In this document: positions 1 to 7,660 of the stretch, piece after piece
Layout of the letters: each line of letters begins with the position of its first letter
Position numbering within the stretch: position 1 is the stretch's first letter
NCBI RefSeq assembly: GCF_003590875.1
Contig: NZ_QYUN01000002.1
Span: 1,054,001-1,118,000, forward strand
Direction of reading: 5' to 3'
Length of the DNA: 64,000 nucleotides
Source of the DNA: Noviherbaspirillum cavernae
GTDB taxonomy: Bacteria; Pseudomonadota; Gammaproteobacteria; Burkholderiales; Burkholderiaceae_D
Translations under genes and position numbers: made by a program
The notes under the pieces: model-generated
Database searches by the model: none
Told to the model about the DNA's origin: nothing
What the model saw: the letters and a program-made list of their open reading frames with translations, nothing else

Positions 1-137
1 CCGCCTGCGGGCTGCTGGCCGACTTCCTGCGCAGACGGCTGGCCGCAGCCGGACAGCACCAGTGCTGCGGTGCCGCTCAACAGCAGGGCGGTGGATGCGG
101 AGCGTGCGGCGTGAGTGAATGCGGATACGTTTTTCAT
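1..137 (-). CDS. N-terminus of a lipoprotein, probably an RND efflux periplasmic adaptor (partial)
   Basis: Only the first 45 codons are inside the window; the gene continues past position 1. The start ATG is at 137, preceded by a GGGGAAAAAC ribosome-binding region. The protein opens with a signal peptide of about 30 residues ending in a lipobox (LVLSGC), so it should be an acylated, membrane-anchored periplasmic protein. The following residues (GQPSAQEVGQQP) resemble the linker after the lipid anchor in AcrA/MexA-type membrane fusion proteins. That family call is inference from the N-terminus and from the SoxR-type promoter upstream, which in other proteobacteria often drives RND pumps. Any other lipoprotein is possible. 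Confidence 0.55.
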   Translation of the reverse strand, partial: MKNVSAFTHAARSASTALLLSGTAALVLSGCGQPSAQEVGQQPAG

Positions 138-198
138 GTTGTTTTTCCCCAGCTGGTTATGGATTGTTCGGTAATGCCTTGAATTCATTTACGCACTA

Positions 199-226
199 CA
201 TCGATGGATGAAAGTGTTCATCGATG
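199..226. repeat. paired CATCGATG palindromes in the leader of the lipoprotein gene
   Basis: The self-complementary octamer CATCGATG occurs at 199-206 and again at 219-226, exactly 20 bp apart, between the SoxR-type promoter and the ATG at 137. It could be an operator for a second regulator or fold into an 8-bp stem in the 5' leader. Function is inference. Confidence 0.4.
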
Positions 227-283
227 CATGCAATGCCGATTCTGCTGCTCATCGTTTTCTCTCCGTAAAAGAGGTGACGGCCC

Positions 284-314
284 ATTATCAAACCTGAAGT
301 TAGCTTGAGGTCAA
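284..314 (-). promoter_or_regulatory. SoxR-type promoter with 19-bp spacer
   Basis: Read on the minus strand there is a -35 TTGACC (309-314) and a -10 GATAAT (284-289) separated by 19 bp, the over-long spacer typical of MerR/SoxR-activated promoters. The spacer region holds CCTCAAGCTAACTTCAGG (293-310), which matches the SoxR consensus CCTCAAGTTAACTTGAGG at 16 of 18 positions. It points at the lipoprotein gene starting at 137, leaving a leader of about 140 nt. SoxR control by redox-cycling compounds is inferred; no soxR gene is in the window. Confidence 0.75.
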
Positions 315-420
315 GCGGTCGCGGATGTCTGATTCGGTACACGGTGCCGTGCCGCAAGGCGGCAGGTGACTACAGATATTGCAAGCTGACGTCAGCCTCG
401 GGCTTCCCGTAACGGGAAGG

Positions 421-1284
421 TCAAGCACTTTTTGCTGCATCCAGCCCTGCCACGAAGGCGGCGATTTCCTGCAGCACGCTTTCCTTGCGCACACAGCTAC
501 ATCGCGCATCCGGCTGTTCCAGCTCGATCGGCGGCAGTCGCTTGACGACGGCCCTGATGCCGGCCGCAAGCAGCTTGGCGCCGTACTGTTCCGCCTCGTC
601 GCGCAAGGGATCGTCGTCCGCCGAGAGAATCAGGGCCGGCGGTAAACCCTTCATGCGGCTCGACTGCAGCGGCGACGCATACGGATGGGTGCGGTCAATT
701 GCACGCGGCAGATAGTCGCGATAGCCGGCGGCGCATTCGCCGGCTGCCCGCGCCGCGCCGCCGTCATCGGCAATGGTGCGCATCGAGCAACTGGTCAGGC
801 CGGGATCCAGCATCGGCATGATCAATATCTGCGCAGCCAGTGCAGGACCGCCCCGGTCGCGCGCCATCAACGCAGACACTGCGGCAAGATTGCCGCCTGC
901 CTCGAGGCCTGCGGTAATCAGGTGTTTGCCATCCCAGCCCAGCTTTGCCTTGTGCCTGGCAGCCCACTTCAGCAACGCATGCGCGTCTTCAACGGCTGCC
1001 GGAAACGGTTGCACATCGGCCACCGTGTAGGTCGACGCAAGTACTTTGCAACCGGTGATTTCCGCCAGCCCGCGCACGAAGGGATCGATGGCGTCCAGTT
1101 CTGAGGTGACGAACCCTCCCGGCGGGAAAAACACGATCAATTTCTGATCATCATGTCGCGCAAGGGCAGGCTCAGGTGTCGGTGTATACAGGCGCGCGTC
1201 GAGCTTGTTGCGCTCGCCTTGCACGACCAGCGTACCGACGGTCACTCCATCGGCAACGACATCCTTGCGGCTGCCAGGGTTCAT
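421..1284 (-). CDS. alpha/beta-hydrolase-fold protein of the HSL/esterase type lacking the catalytic serine
   Basis: The 287-residue protein aligns by eye with the hormone-sensitive-lipase esterase family: a strand followed by an oxyanion-loop region, a nucleophile elbow and a late DPLRDE motif. Key positions are changed. The usual HGGG loop reads PPGG (54-57), the nucleophile motif GDSAGG reads GLEAGG (126-131) with Glu where Ser should be, and no His follows the Asp at 225 in the normal place (region reads RLPPIELEQP). It should therefore not work as a serine esterase and may be a binding or regulatory pseudoenzyme. It is divergent from the LysR gene at 1448 and upstream of the SoxR-type promoter on the same strand as the lipoprotein gene. 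Confidence 0.75.
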   Translation of the reverse strand: MNPGSRKDVVADGVTVGTLVVQGERNKLDARLYTPTPEPALARHDDQKLIVFFPPGGFVTSELDAIDPFVRGLAEITGCKVLASTYTVADVQPFPAAVEDAHALLKWAARHKAKLGWDGKHLITAGLEAGGNLAAVSALMARDRGGPALAAQILIMPMLDPGLTSCSMRTIADDGGAARAAGECAAGYRDYLPRAIDRTHPYASPLQSSRMKGLPPALILSADDDPLRDEAEQYGAKLLAAGIRAVVKRLPPIELEQPDARCSCVRKESVLQEIAAFVAGLDAAKSA

Positions 1285-1447
1285 TTGAGAGCCTTGTCTT
1301 TCCTTGCGTGAATATCCGCAGCAAAGCGGAATTGCTGCACCCGTTGCATCATGGAGCGAACTATAGCTTTACTCTAGAATGTGAATAAATAGGCAAATTC
1401 GGAATTGACTGTTCAGTATTCTGAACAATCAAACAAGGCGGTGTGTG

Positions 1448-2437
1448 ATGGACAAATTGCAGGCGATGGAAATCTTCGTGAAGGTGGTTGATGCAGGCGG
1501 TTTCACGCGCGCGGCGGACAGTATGCAGCTGCCGAAGGCAACGGTGTCGACGCTGATACGCAATCTGGAAGCAGGGCTGTCCGTCAAGTTGTTGAACCGG
1601 ACGACGCGCCAGATCAGCCTGACCGCTGATGGCGCGGCCTACTATGAACGCTGCCTGAGAATCCTGGCGGATGTGCGCGATGCGGAAGAGTCACTATCAA
1701 AGACGCATGCCAGCCCGAGCGGGCGCTTGCGGGTCGATGTGCCGACCGGACTCGGGCGGCCGCTGATCATTCCGGCGCTGCCGGCATTCTTCGAGCGCTA
1801 TCCGGAGATCGACATGGAGCTCGGTTGCAGCGACCGCCCGGTTGACCTGATCGAGGAGGGCGTCGATTGCGCCGTGCGCGTGGGCTCGCTGCCGGATTCG
1901 ACGCTGATCGCGCGCCGTATCGGCACCGTGCATTCGGTCATCTGCGCCGCGCCATCCTACACGGCGCGCCACGGGCGACCGCAGCATCCGCAGGACCTGA
2001 TGCAGCATCGCTGCGTGAACTATTTTTCCGCCAAGACGGGCAAGCTGTTCGACTGGGATTTTGCCAAGGACGGCGAACGCTTCCAGTTCAGGCTGCCGGG
2101 GCGCATTGCCATCAACGACTCCGATGCCTACACCGCGGCCGCGCTGGCCGGGATGGGCGTGGCGCAGTTGGCGTCGTTCATGATCTGCCCGTACCTGCAG
2201 TCCGGCCAGCTGGAGATTCTGCTGGAAGACTGGCGCGTGGACCCGATGCCGATGCATGTGGTGTACCCGCAGAACCGGCATCTGTCGGCGAAGGTGCGCG
2301 TATTCGTCGAGTGGATCTCCGAACTGTTTGCCGATCACCCCGCGCTGCAGCTGCATGCCGCGTACTGTCCAAAGGCCGAAGAGGCCTCGGCTGCGTCATC
2401 GCTTGCCCTCCAGTCGGTTGCCGAAAGCCGAGCCTGA
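1448..2437 (+). CDS. LysR-family transcriptional regulator
   Basis: A 329-residue LysR-type regulator. The N-terminal winged helix-turn-helix (about residues 1-60: LQAMEIFVKVVDAGGFTRAA, then LLNRTTR) is followed by a two-lobed effector-binding domain. The start is taken at ATG 1448 rather than the in-frame GTG at 1445. It resembles the large DmlR/AaeR-like branch common in Burkholderiales. It is transcribed divergently from the esterase-like gene at 421-1284, with 163 bp between the two starts, so it may control that gene. Effector unknown. Its transcript should end at the hairpin at 2445-2477. Confidence 0.9.
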   Translation: MDKLQAMEIFVKVVDAGGFTRAADSMQLPKATVSTLIRNLEAGLSVKLLNRTTRQISLTADGAAYYERCLRILADVRDAEESLSKTHASPSGRLRVDVPTGLGRPLIIPALPAFFERYPEIDMELGCSDRPVDLIEEGVDCAVRVGSLPDSTLIARRIGTVHSVICAAPSYTARHGRPQHPQDLMQHRCVNYFSAKTGKLFDWDFAKDGERFQFRLPGRIAINDSDAYTAAALAGMGVAQLASFMICPYLQSGQLEILLEDWRVDPMPMHVVYPQNRHLSAKVRVFVEWISELFADHPALQLHAAYCPKAEEASAASSLALQSVAESRA

Positions 2438-2444
2438 AATGCAA

Positions 2445-2477
2445 AATGCCCCGGCCTTCGCAGGCCGGGGCATTTTT
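2445..2477. terminator. bidirectional rho-independent terminator
   Basis: A 13-bp perfect stem (2445-2457 with 2462-2474) around a four-base loop, followed by a T-run on the plus strand and preceded by an A-run, so it can stop both the LysR transcript and the convergent fpr transcript. The IS5-family element later inserted between this terminator and fpr. Confidence 0.85.
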
Positions 2478-2500
2478 CCGTGAGCGCTACCGCTTAGAGC

Positions 2501-2971
2501 CTATCCCAGTAGGCCTATGCTTCGCCAGGTGATAATGCCGCAGGCGAGATGAAGGAACGCGAGATGGTTCTTCGCCTTCTTGGCCCAACGAATCAGCAAG
2601 CCACGAAACCGGTTCAGCCAGCTATGCGTACGCTCCACCACCCAGCGGCGGGCTCTCGTTCCCGTCTGCCGCTGCTGCGCTTCCTCCCCGCGTGACCGGA
2701 TGTGCGCCCGGTAGCCCAATTCAAGCGCCAACTGCTGGATCTGCGGATAGTCATAGCCCTTGTCCAGGCACAGTCCTTGTGGCCACACCGCAAGCAATGA
2801 CGGTCGCCCCACTTCCAGCGACTCCAGTGTCGGTCGCGCCAGCTTCATGTCATGGCGGTTCGCACCATCAATGACGATGGCCAGGGGAATGCCGTGTGCG
2901 TCCGTCAGCAGGCTGCGCTTGACGCCGCCTTTGCCGCGATCCGTTGGATTGGGGCCGATTTTTTTCCCCAC
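2501..2971 (-). CDS. IS5-family transposase, C-terminal part (orfB)
   Basis: The 156-residue frame carries the second half of the DDE catalytic domain: the Asp in LCLDKGYDYP and the Glu in WVVERTHSWLNRFRGLL, plus the group-typical GPNPTDRGKGGVKRSLLTD. It starts at a GTG at the A7 run and overlaps orfA by about 100 bp in another frame. Its stop codon is inside the terminal repeat. It is probably expressed only as a fusion with orfA through slippage on the seven-A run (plus-strand T7 around 2959-2965). Confidence 0.85.
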   Translation of the reverse strand: MGKKIGPNPTDRGKGGVKRSLLTDAHGIPLAIVIDGANRHDMKLARPTLESLEVGRPSLLAVWPQGLCLDKGYDYPQIQQLALELGYRAHIRSRGEEAQQRQTGTRARRWVVERTHSWLNRFRGLLIRWAKKAKNHLAFLHLACGIITWRSIGLLG

Positions 2972-3326
2972 CCAGAGGAGCCTTGGTCATCGCGCCGTCG
3001 AGTGACAGCCAGGACCAGTCGATTTCCCGCAACGCCGCTGCCGACAACAGCCCATGCATCCAGAACTCCTCGAACACGCCGGCATCAACCCATTCCTGAA
3101 AGCGCCGATGCGCCGAACTGCTGGAACAAATGCCGGTACCGTTCAATGCATTCCACTGGCAACCGGTACGCAACACGAACAAGATCGCATCCATGGCTGC
3201 CCGGTCGCAGACACGCGGGTTATGGCAGCCCAGCGGATGTGGCTTGCGTGGCGGTAAAAGCGGCTCCATTTGCGCCCAGAGTCTGTCTGGCAAACGCCAG
3301 CCGTCGTCCTGCTTGACCATGCCCAT
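2868..3326 (-). CDS. IS5-family transposase, N-terminal part (orfA)
   Basis: The frame starts with a DUF4096-like N-terminal region (LWAQMEPLLPP ... AMDAILFVLRTGCQWN) and reaches the first catalytic Asp in WSWLSLDGAMTKAPLGG. Right after this, at GGT GGG GAA AAA AAT, the frame leaves the conserved transposase sequence; dropping one A of the seven restores GGEKIGPNP and joins orfB. The break is either the programmed frameshift used by many IS427-group elements or a simple one-base inactivation. Confidence 0.85.
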   Translation of the reverse strand: MGMVKQDDGWRLPDRLWAQMEPLLPPRKPHPLGCHNPRVCDRAAMDAILFVLRTGCQWNALNGTGICSSSSAHRRFQEWVDAGVFEEFWMHGLLSAAALREIDWSWLSLDGAMTKAPLGGEKNRPQSNGSRQRRRQAQPADGRTRHSPGHRH

Positions 3327-3408
3327 GTCGAACCTCCTTCGCCAACATGCGCTTGGACCACCATTTACCTCGCAATTTCCCTTGCCGACGGCCTACCGGG
3401 ATAGGCTC

Positions 3409-4533
3409 TTAGTCGAACACCGGCGTTTCCACGCCAAGAATCTTGTGCAGCTTCGGCGAGGTGGTGGTGTACTGCATGTGGATCTTCTTTTCCGGGAAGA
3501 TGTACGGCGCGGCACCAAATGCGGCCAGCGCAGCCTCATGGAAGCCAGACAGGATCAGCTTTTTCTTGCCCGGGTAGGTGTTGATGTCGCCCACCGCGAA
3601 AATGCCTGGCACATTGGTTTCGAACTTCTCGGTATCGACGACTTTCAATTGCTTGCGCTCGATGTCCAGACCCCATTCGGCGATCGGGCCGAGCTTCGGC
3701 GACAGGCCGAAGAACACCAGCAGCATGTCCAGCGGCAGGCGGCGCGTGACGCCGTCGGCGCCGGTCACCTTGACCTCGGACAGCTGGTTATCCTTGGCTT
3801 CGAAGCCGGTCACCTGACCGACCAGGAACTGCATCTCGAAGTTCTCGCACAATTCCTTCATCTTCGCGACCGAAGCCGGCGCGGCGCGGAAATCCTCGCG
3901 GCGGTGCAGCAGCACGACCGATTCCGCCTTGCCGACGAAGTTCAGCGCCCAGTCCAGCGCGGAGTCACCGCCGCCGCAGATGACCAGGTTCTTGCCCTCG
4001 AACAGGCTCGGGTTCTTGACGCGGTAGAACAGCTGCTTGCCTTCGAACTGCTCGATGCCCTCGACCTTGATGGTGCGCGGCTGGAACGAGCCGACGCCGG
4101 CGGCGATGAAGATGGTCTTGGTGATGAAGCGAGTGCCGGTGGAGGTTTCGACATTGAAGCGGTTGTCTTCGCGGCGCTCGACCAGCGTTACTTCCTGACC
4201 GAGGTGGAAAGTCGGGTCGAAGGGCTCGATCTGCTTCAGCAGGTTGTCCGTCAGTTCCTGACCGGTGCAGACCGGCACGGCCGGGATGTCGTAAATCGGC
4301 TTGTCGGGATACAGCTCGACGCATTGTCCGCCCACGCTGGGCAGGGAGTCGATCACATGTGCCTTGATCTCCAGCAGGCCCAGTTCAAAGACCTGGAAGA
4401 GGCCGACCGGACCGGCGCCAACGATCACTGCATCGGTTTCGATGGGGCCCTTGCCTGCGTTGGACGCGGTATTCGGAGTGGATGCGCTGATGCCGTTGCC
4501 GGTTTCCATACGACTGTCGAGTTCCTGTTTCAT
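3409..4533 (-). CDS. fpr: ferredoxin/flavodoxin--NADP reductase of the thioredoxin-reductase-like type
   Basis: A 374-residue FAD/NAD(P)H enzyme that passes electrons between NADPH and ferredoxin. It shows the FAD-binding [18 protein letters not shown] near residue 35, a second Rossmann motif [15 protein letters not shown] for NADPH, and the C-terminal [19 protein letters not shown] that contacts FAD. There is no redox-active CxxC, as expected for TrxR-like Fpr rather than thioredoxin reductase. The start at 4533 (MKQELDSR) is a choice; an inner ATG at 4509 is also possible. It lies 116 bp downstream of fdxA on the same strand, its probable partner. Its TAA stop is the target site of the IS5-family element. 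Confidence 0.85.
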   Translation of the reverse strand: MKQELDSRMETGNGISASTPNTASNAGKGPIETDAVIVGAGPVGLFQVFELGLLEIKAHVIDSLPSVGGQCVELYPDKPIYDIPAVPVCTGQELTDNLLKQIEPFDPTFHLGQEVTLVERREDNRFNVETSTGTRFITKTIFIAAGVGSFQPRTIKVEGIEQFEGKQLFYRVKNPSLFEGKNLVICGGGDSALDWALNFVGKAESVVLLHRREDFRAAPASVAKMKELCENFEMQFLVGQVTGFEAKDNQLSEVKVTGADGVTRRLPLDMLLVFFGLSPKLGPIAEWGLDIERKQLKVVDTEKFETNVPGIFAVGDINTYPGKKKLILSGFHEAALAAFGAAPYIFPEKKIHMQYTTTSPKLHKILGVETPVFD

Positions 4534-4649
4534 TTCAAGTTTTTTCCAAAAAGCGCCGCCGCTTCTGTTCAGCTGTTTGCGGCCTTCAATGGCTTTCCGG
4601 CATGTTGCCGGTATGGTTCTTGTCAAAGGGGTGAGTGCTTAGAGAGTGC

Positions 4650-4973
4650 TTATCTGGCGAGCTGATCCAGCTTGTCCTTCACGTCTTTCCAGTCGTCGGC
4701 GTCGGCCAGCGGCGCCTTGGTCTTGGTGATCGACGGCCAGCTGCGCGCCAGTTGGACGTTCAGCTGGATGAACTGCTGCTGATCGGCCGGCACGTCTTCC
4801 TCGGCGTAGATCGCATTGACCGGGCATTCGGCCACGCACACGGCGCAGTCGATGCACTCGTCCGGGTCAATGGCGAGGAAATTCGGGCCTTCCCTGAAGC
4901 AATCCACCGGGCATACATCGACGCAGTCGGTGTAACGGCAGCGAATGCAGGATTCGGTCACAACGTGGGTCAT
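4650..4973 (-). CDS. fdxA: seven-iron ferredoxin FdxA
   Basis: A 107-residue ferredoxin with one 3Fe-4S and one 4Fe-4S cluster. The cysteine pattern is C9-x2-C12-x4-C17-x3-C21-x3-C25 in the first half and C40-x2-C43-x2-C46-x3-C50 in the second. Offset by one residue this is the Azotobacter ferredoxin I pattern, where Cys 9, 17 and 50 would hold the 3Fe-4S cluster and Cys 21, 40, 43 and 46 the 4Fe-4S cluster. It is a low-potential electron carrier, probably reduced by the fpr product encoded immediately downstream. Confidence 0.95.
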   Translation of the reverse strand: MTHVVTESCIRCRYTDCVDVCPVDCFREGPNFLAIDPDECIDCAVCVAECPVNAIYAEEDVPADQQQFIQLNVQLARSWPSITKTKAPLADADDWKDVKDKLDQLAR

Positions 4974-5484
4974 AACGGTCCTATCTTTAAATATTCGGAA
5001 TCGGGTTTGGAGCTGATGCGGCGTTCGGCCGGATCGCAGTGCACATGCGCGGTGCATGTATGGGCAAGCTGCTGCAAAGCCTTGTATTTTAAGGCAATTT
5101 CGTGCTTCTAACAAACCGCACTTAGACAGATTATGAATAAGCAAATGCGCTGAATCCGCCTGGCTTCCCGCGCGGCGGGCGTTGCAAAGTCGGTCTTGAG
5201 TGCGGACGGAATTCCAGGCGGTACGCGCAATGCAAACAGGTATTACTCGCGAACGTCATCAGGGTTTTTGCTAAAAGTGATTATCTTCGGTCATCATGTT
5301 CGTTGATCCGCATCCGGTATCCTCGCAAGACTTCTTGTCATAATTGAAAGGCAGAATCACGCCACGCGTGAATTATTTGCGTTCGCAGTTTGAATTTAAA
5401 TCACGCTGCGAATGCGCCAACGATGGCGGCACTACGGTTAGACTTTCGCTGGACCAATACAAGCGCAATCACTGAGAGATGCAC
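4974..5484. other. intergenic region between divergent fdxA and lutC
   Basis: About 510 bp without a credible gene. It must hold the promoters of fdxA (leftward) and lutC (rightward). A short palindrome CACGCGTG lies near 5362-5370, about 115 bp before lutC. No hairpin with a T-run and no recognisable RNA was seen. Confidence 0.5.
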
Positions 5485-6147
5485 ATGGATACATCGGCAG
5501 CCCGCAAGGCCATTTTCAGCCGGATTCGCAAGGCGCAGAAGCGTCCCGACCAGCCGACCCAGGACGAGCGCGATGCCGTCGCCGACTACCTGCGGCAACA
5601 TTCGCAAGGGCCGCGGCCCGCCATCGGACAGAATCTCCTCCGGCATTTCAAGGAACAGGCGCTGCGCATGTCCGACACGGTGGAGGAAGTGGCCGCACTG
5701 AGCGACGCGCCGCATGCGGTAGCGCGCTATCTGGACAGCATCGGCGTGCCGAAGACGGCAATTGCGTGGAAAACCCTGGCCGATCTGGATTGGGCCGATG
5801 CCGGCATGCAGGTGGAATTCCGTCCGCCGCAAAACGAAGACCTGGTCGGCATCACCGGTGCGTTCTGTGCCGTGGCCGAGACCGGCACGTTGATGCTGCT
5901 CTCCGGGCCGCAAACCTATGCATCGGCCAGCCTGCTGCCGGAAACGCATATCGCCATCGTGCCGGCGTCGCGCATCGTGGCCGGGATGGAGGATGCGTTC
6001 GCGCTGGCGCGCGACGAGCGGGGCGAACTGCCGCGCGCGACCAATTTCATTTCCGGTCCGTCCCGCACCGGCGATATCGAGCAGACCATCGTGCTCGGTG
6101 CGCATGGGCCGTACCGCGTGCACGTCATCGTGATTCTCGATGCCTGA
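5485..6147 (+). CDS. lutC: lactate utilization protein LutC (LUD domain)
   Basis: A 220-residue LUD/YkgG-family protein. The diagnostic central part is present: VGITGAFCAVAETGTLML, then LPETHIAIVPASRIV and the C-terminal TGDIEQTIVLGAHGP with conserved Gly/His. In Bacillus LutABC together oxidise L-lactate to pyruvate with iron-sulfur proteins LutA and LutB. Here lutA and lutB are 38 kb away at 43793-45930, so the operon is split. Start ATG 5485 is preferred over 5479 because the GAGAG ribosome-binding site directly abuts the latter. The next gene starts 85 bp later. Confidence 0.88.
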   Translation: MDTSAARKAIFSRIRKAQKRPDQPTQDERDAVADYLRQHSQGPRPAIGQNLLRHFKEQALRMSDTVEEVAALSDAPHAVARYLDSIGVPKTAIAWKTLADLDWADAGMQVEFRPPQNEDLVGITGAFCAVAETGTLMLLSGPQTYASASLLPETHIAIVPASRIVAGMEDAFALARDERGELPRATNFISGPSRTGDIEQTIVLGAHGPYRVHVIVILDA

Positions 6148-6232
6148 TGCTTGAAGGAGCGTATTGCCTCCGTGCAATGGTCGTGCCGGCAGCGATAGAA
6201 TATGCGCAGTTTGATTTCATCCGGGATTCCAA

Positions 6233-7639
6233 TTGCAAGCAAAATTCCTCGTCGGACTGGCCGGACTGTTCCCTCTCCTGTGCCACGCGGCCGAACTGGA
6301 TGGCTCCAAACTGACTGCCTGGTGGGCCGTGCCTTTTGTCGGGCTGCTGCTGTCGATCGCCATTTGCCCGCTTTGGATCCCGGCCTTCTGGCATCATCAT
6401 TTCGGCAAGCTCACGATCGGCTGGGCGCTCGCCTTTCTGCTGCCGTGCGCCGCATTCTTCGGCGCAGACATCGCCATGCACGTTGCGGTGCATGCCTTTG
6501 CGGCGGAATATTTTCCCTTCATCATTCTCCTGACCGCCTTGTTCGTGGTTGCCGGCGGCATCTGTATCCGCGGCAATCTGCGCGGCACGCCGGAGTTGAA
6601 TACCGGCTTGCTGGCACTCGGCACGGCGCTGGCGAGCTTCATGGGTACCACCGGCGCCTCGATGTTGATGATCCGGCCGCTGATCCGGGCCAACGACAAT
6701 CGCCGCCATGCCGCGCATATCATCGTTTTTTTCATCTTCCTGGTGGCAAATGCAGGTGGCTCGCTGACGCCGCTGGGTGATCCGCCGCTGTTTCTCGGTT
6801 TCCTGAAAGGCATCGATTTCTTCTGGACGATGAAGAACATTTTTCCGGAGACATTGTTCCTCTGTGTGGCGCTGCTCGTGATCTTCTACGTGCTGGACCG
6901 TCACTACTATCGGCAGCGCGAAGAGCAGATGCCGCACCACCTCGACCCGACGCCGGAGCGGACGATATCGGTGGAAGGGAAGGTGAATTTCATCCTGCTG
7001 GGCGCGATCATCGGTCTGGTCCTGATGAGCGGATTCTGGAAATCCGGCATCGCATTCTCGATCCTCGGCACCATGGTCGAACTGCAGAATCTGGTGCGTG
7101 ATGTGGCCCTGATCGCGGTGATTTTCATTTCCCTGTGGATCACGCCGAAGCGCGCGCACGACGGAAACGACTTTTCCTGGGGCCCGATCAAGGAAGTCGC
7201 GAAACTTTTCGCCGGAATCTTTATCACCATTGCTCCGGTCATCGCGATGCTGCGTGCCGGTACGGATGGCGCATTTGCTCCCGTGGTGCGTGCCGTGACC
7301 GATGGCAACGGCCAGCCGATCGATGCCATGTATTTCTGGGCAAGCGGCATCCTGTCATCCTTCCTCGATAACGCGCCGACCTACCTCGTCTTCTTCAACA
7401 CGGCCGGTGGCGATCCGAACGTGTTGATGACGGGGCTGGCCGGCACGCTGGCAGCCATTTCGTGCGGTGCGGTATTCATGGGGGCAAACAGCTATATCGG
7501 CAATGCGCCGAACCTGATGGTGAAGGCGATCGCGGAGGAGCGCGGCATCAGGATGCCCTCGTTCTTCGGCTACATGGGATGGTCATGCGCGGTGCTGGTG
7601 CCGCTGTTCATCGTGATGACCTTCATTTTTTTCCGTTGA
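6233..7639 (+). CDS. NhaD/CitMHS-type ion transporter (putative sodium:proton antiporter)
   Basis: A 468-residue integral membrane protein with about 12 hydrophobic segments and a short N-terminal signal-like segment ending LLCHAA. The two re-entrant signature regions of the ion transporter superfamily are visible: GTTGASMLMIRPLI with NAGGSLTPLGDPPLFLG in the first half, and SSFLDNAPTYLVF with GANSYIGNAPNLMVKAI in the second. Proteins of this type are annotated as Na+:H+ antiporters or citrate-Me2+ transporters; the substrate cannot be decided from sequence alone. The start is a TTG at 6233 because no ATG lies near the signal segment. Confidence 0.8.
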   Translation: MQAKFLVGLAGLFPLLCHAAELDGSKLTAWWAVPFVGLLLSIAICPLWIPAFWHHHFGKLTIGWALAFLLPCAAFFGADIAMHVAVHAFAAEYFPFIILLTALFVVAGGICIRGNLRGTPELNTGLLALGTALASFMGTTGASMLMIRPLIRANDNRRHAAHIIVFFIFLVANAGGSLTPLGDPPLFLGFLKGIDFFWTMKNIFPETLFLCVALLVIFYVLDRHYYRQREEQMPHHLDPTPERTISVEGKVNFILLGAIIGLVLMSGFWKSGIAFSILGTMVELQNLVRDVALIAVIFISLWITPKRAHDGNDFSWGPIKEVAKLFAGIFITIAPVIAMLRAGTDGAFAPVVRAVTDGNGQPIDAMYFWASGILSSFLDNAPTYLVFFNTAGGDPNVLMTGLAGTLAAISCGAVFMGANSYIGNAPNLMVKAIAEERGIRMPSFFGYMGWSCAVLVPLFIVMTFIFFR

Positions 7640-7660
7640 TTTTCCATTGATGGAGCGATG

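Larger units (their letters stand above)
2497..3408 (-). mobile_element. IS5-family (IS427-like) insertion sequence, 912 bp, with TTA target duplication
   Basis: Both ends carry a 19-bp terminal inverted repeat beginning GAGCCTATCCC (2497-2515 and 3390-3408), with one mismatch. The element is flanked by the direct repeat TTA at 2494-2496 and 3409-3411, consistent with the TNA target of the IS427 group. Inside are two overlapping minus-strand reading frames that together make a DDE transposase. The right-hand TTA is the stop codon (TAA) of fpr on the minus strand, so the insertion duplicated the stop and left fpr intact. Confidence 0.9.

Noticed and set aside
3130..4665. Long plus-strand open frame (511 codons) over the IS5 element and fpr
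   Set aside because: It lies antisense to fpr and the transposase, has no recognisable domain, and arises from high GC content; the opposite-strand proteins have clear motifs.
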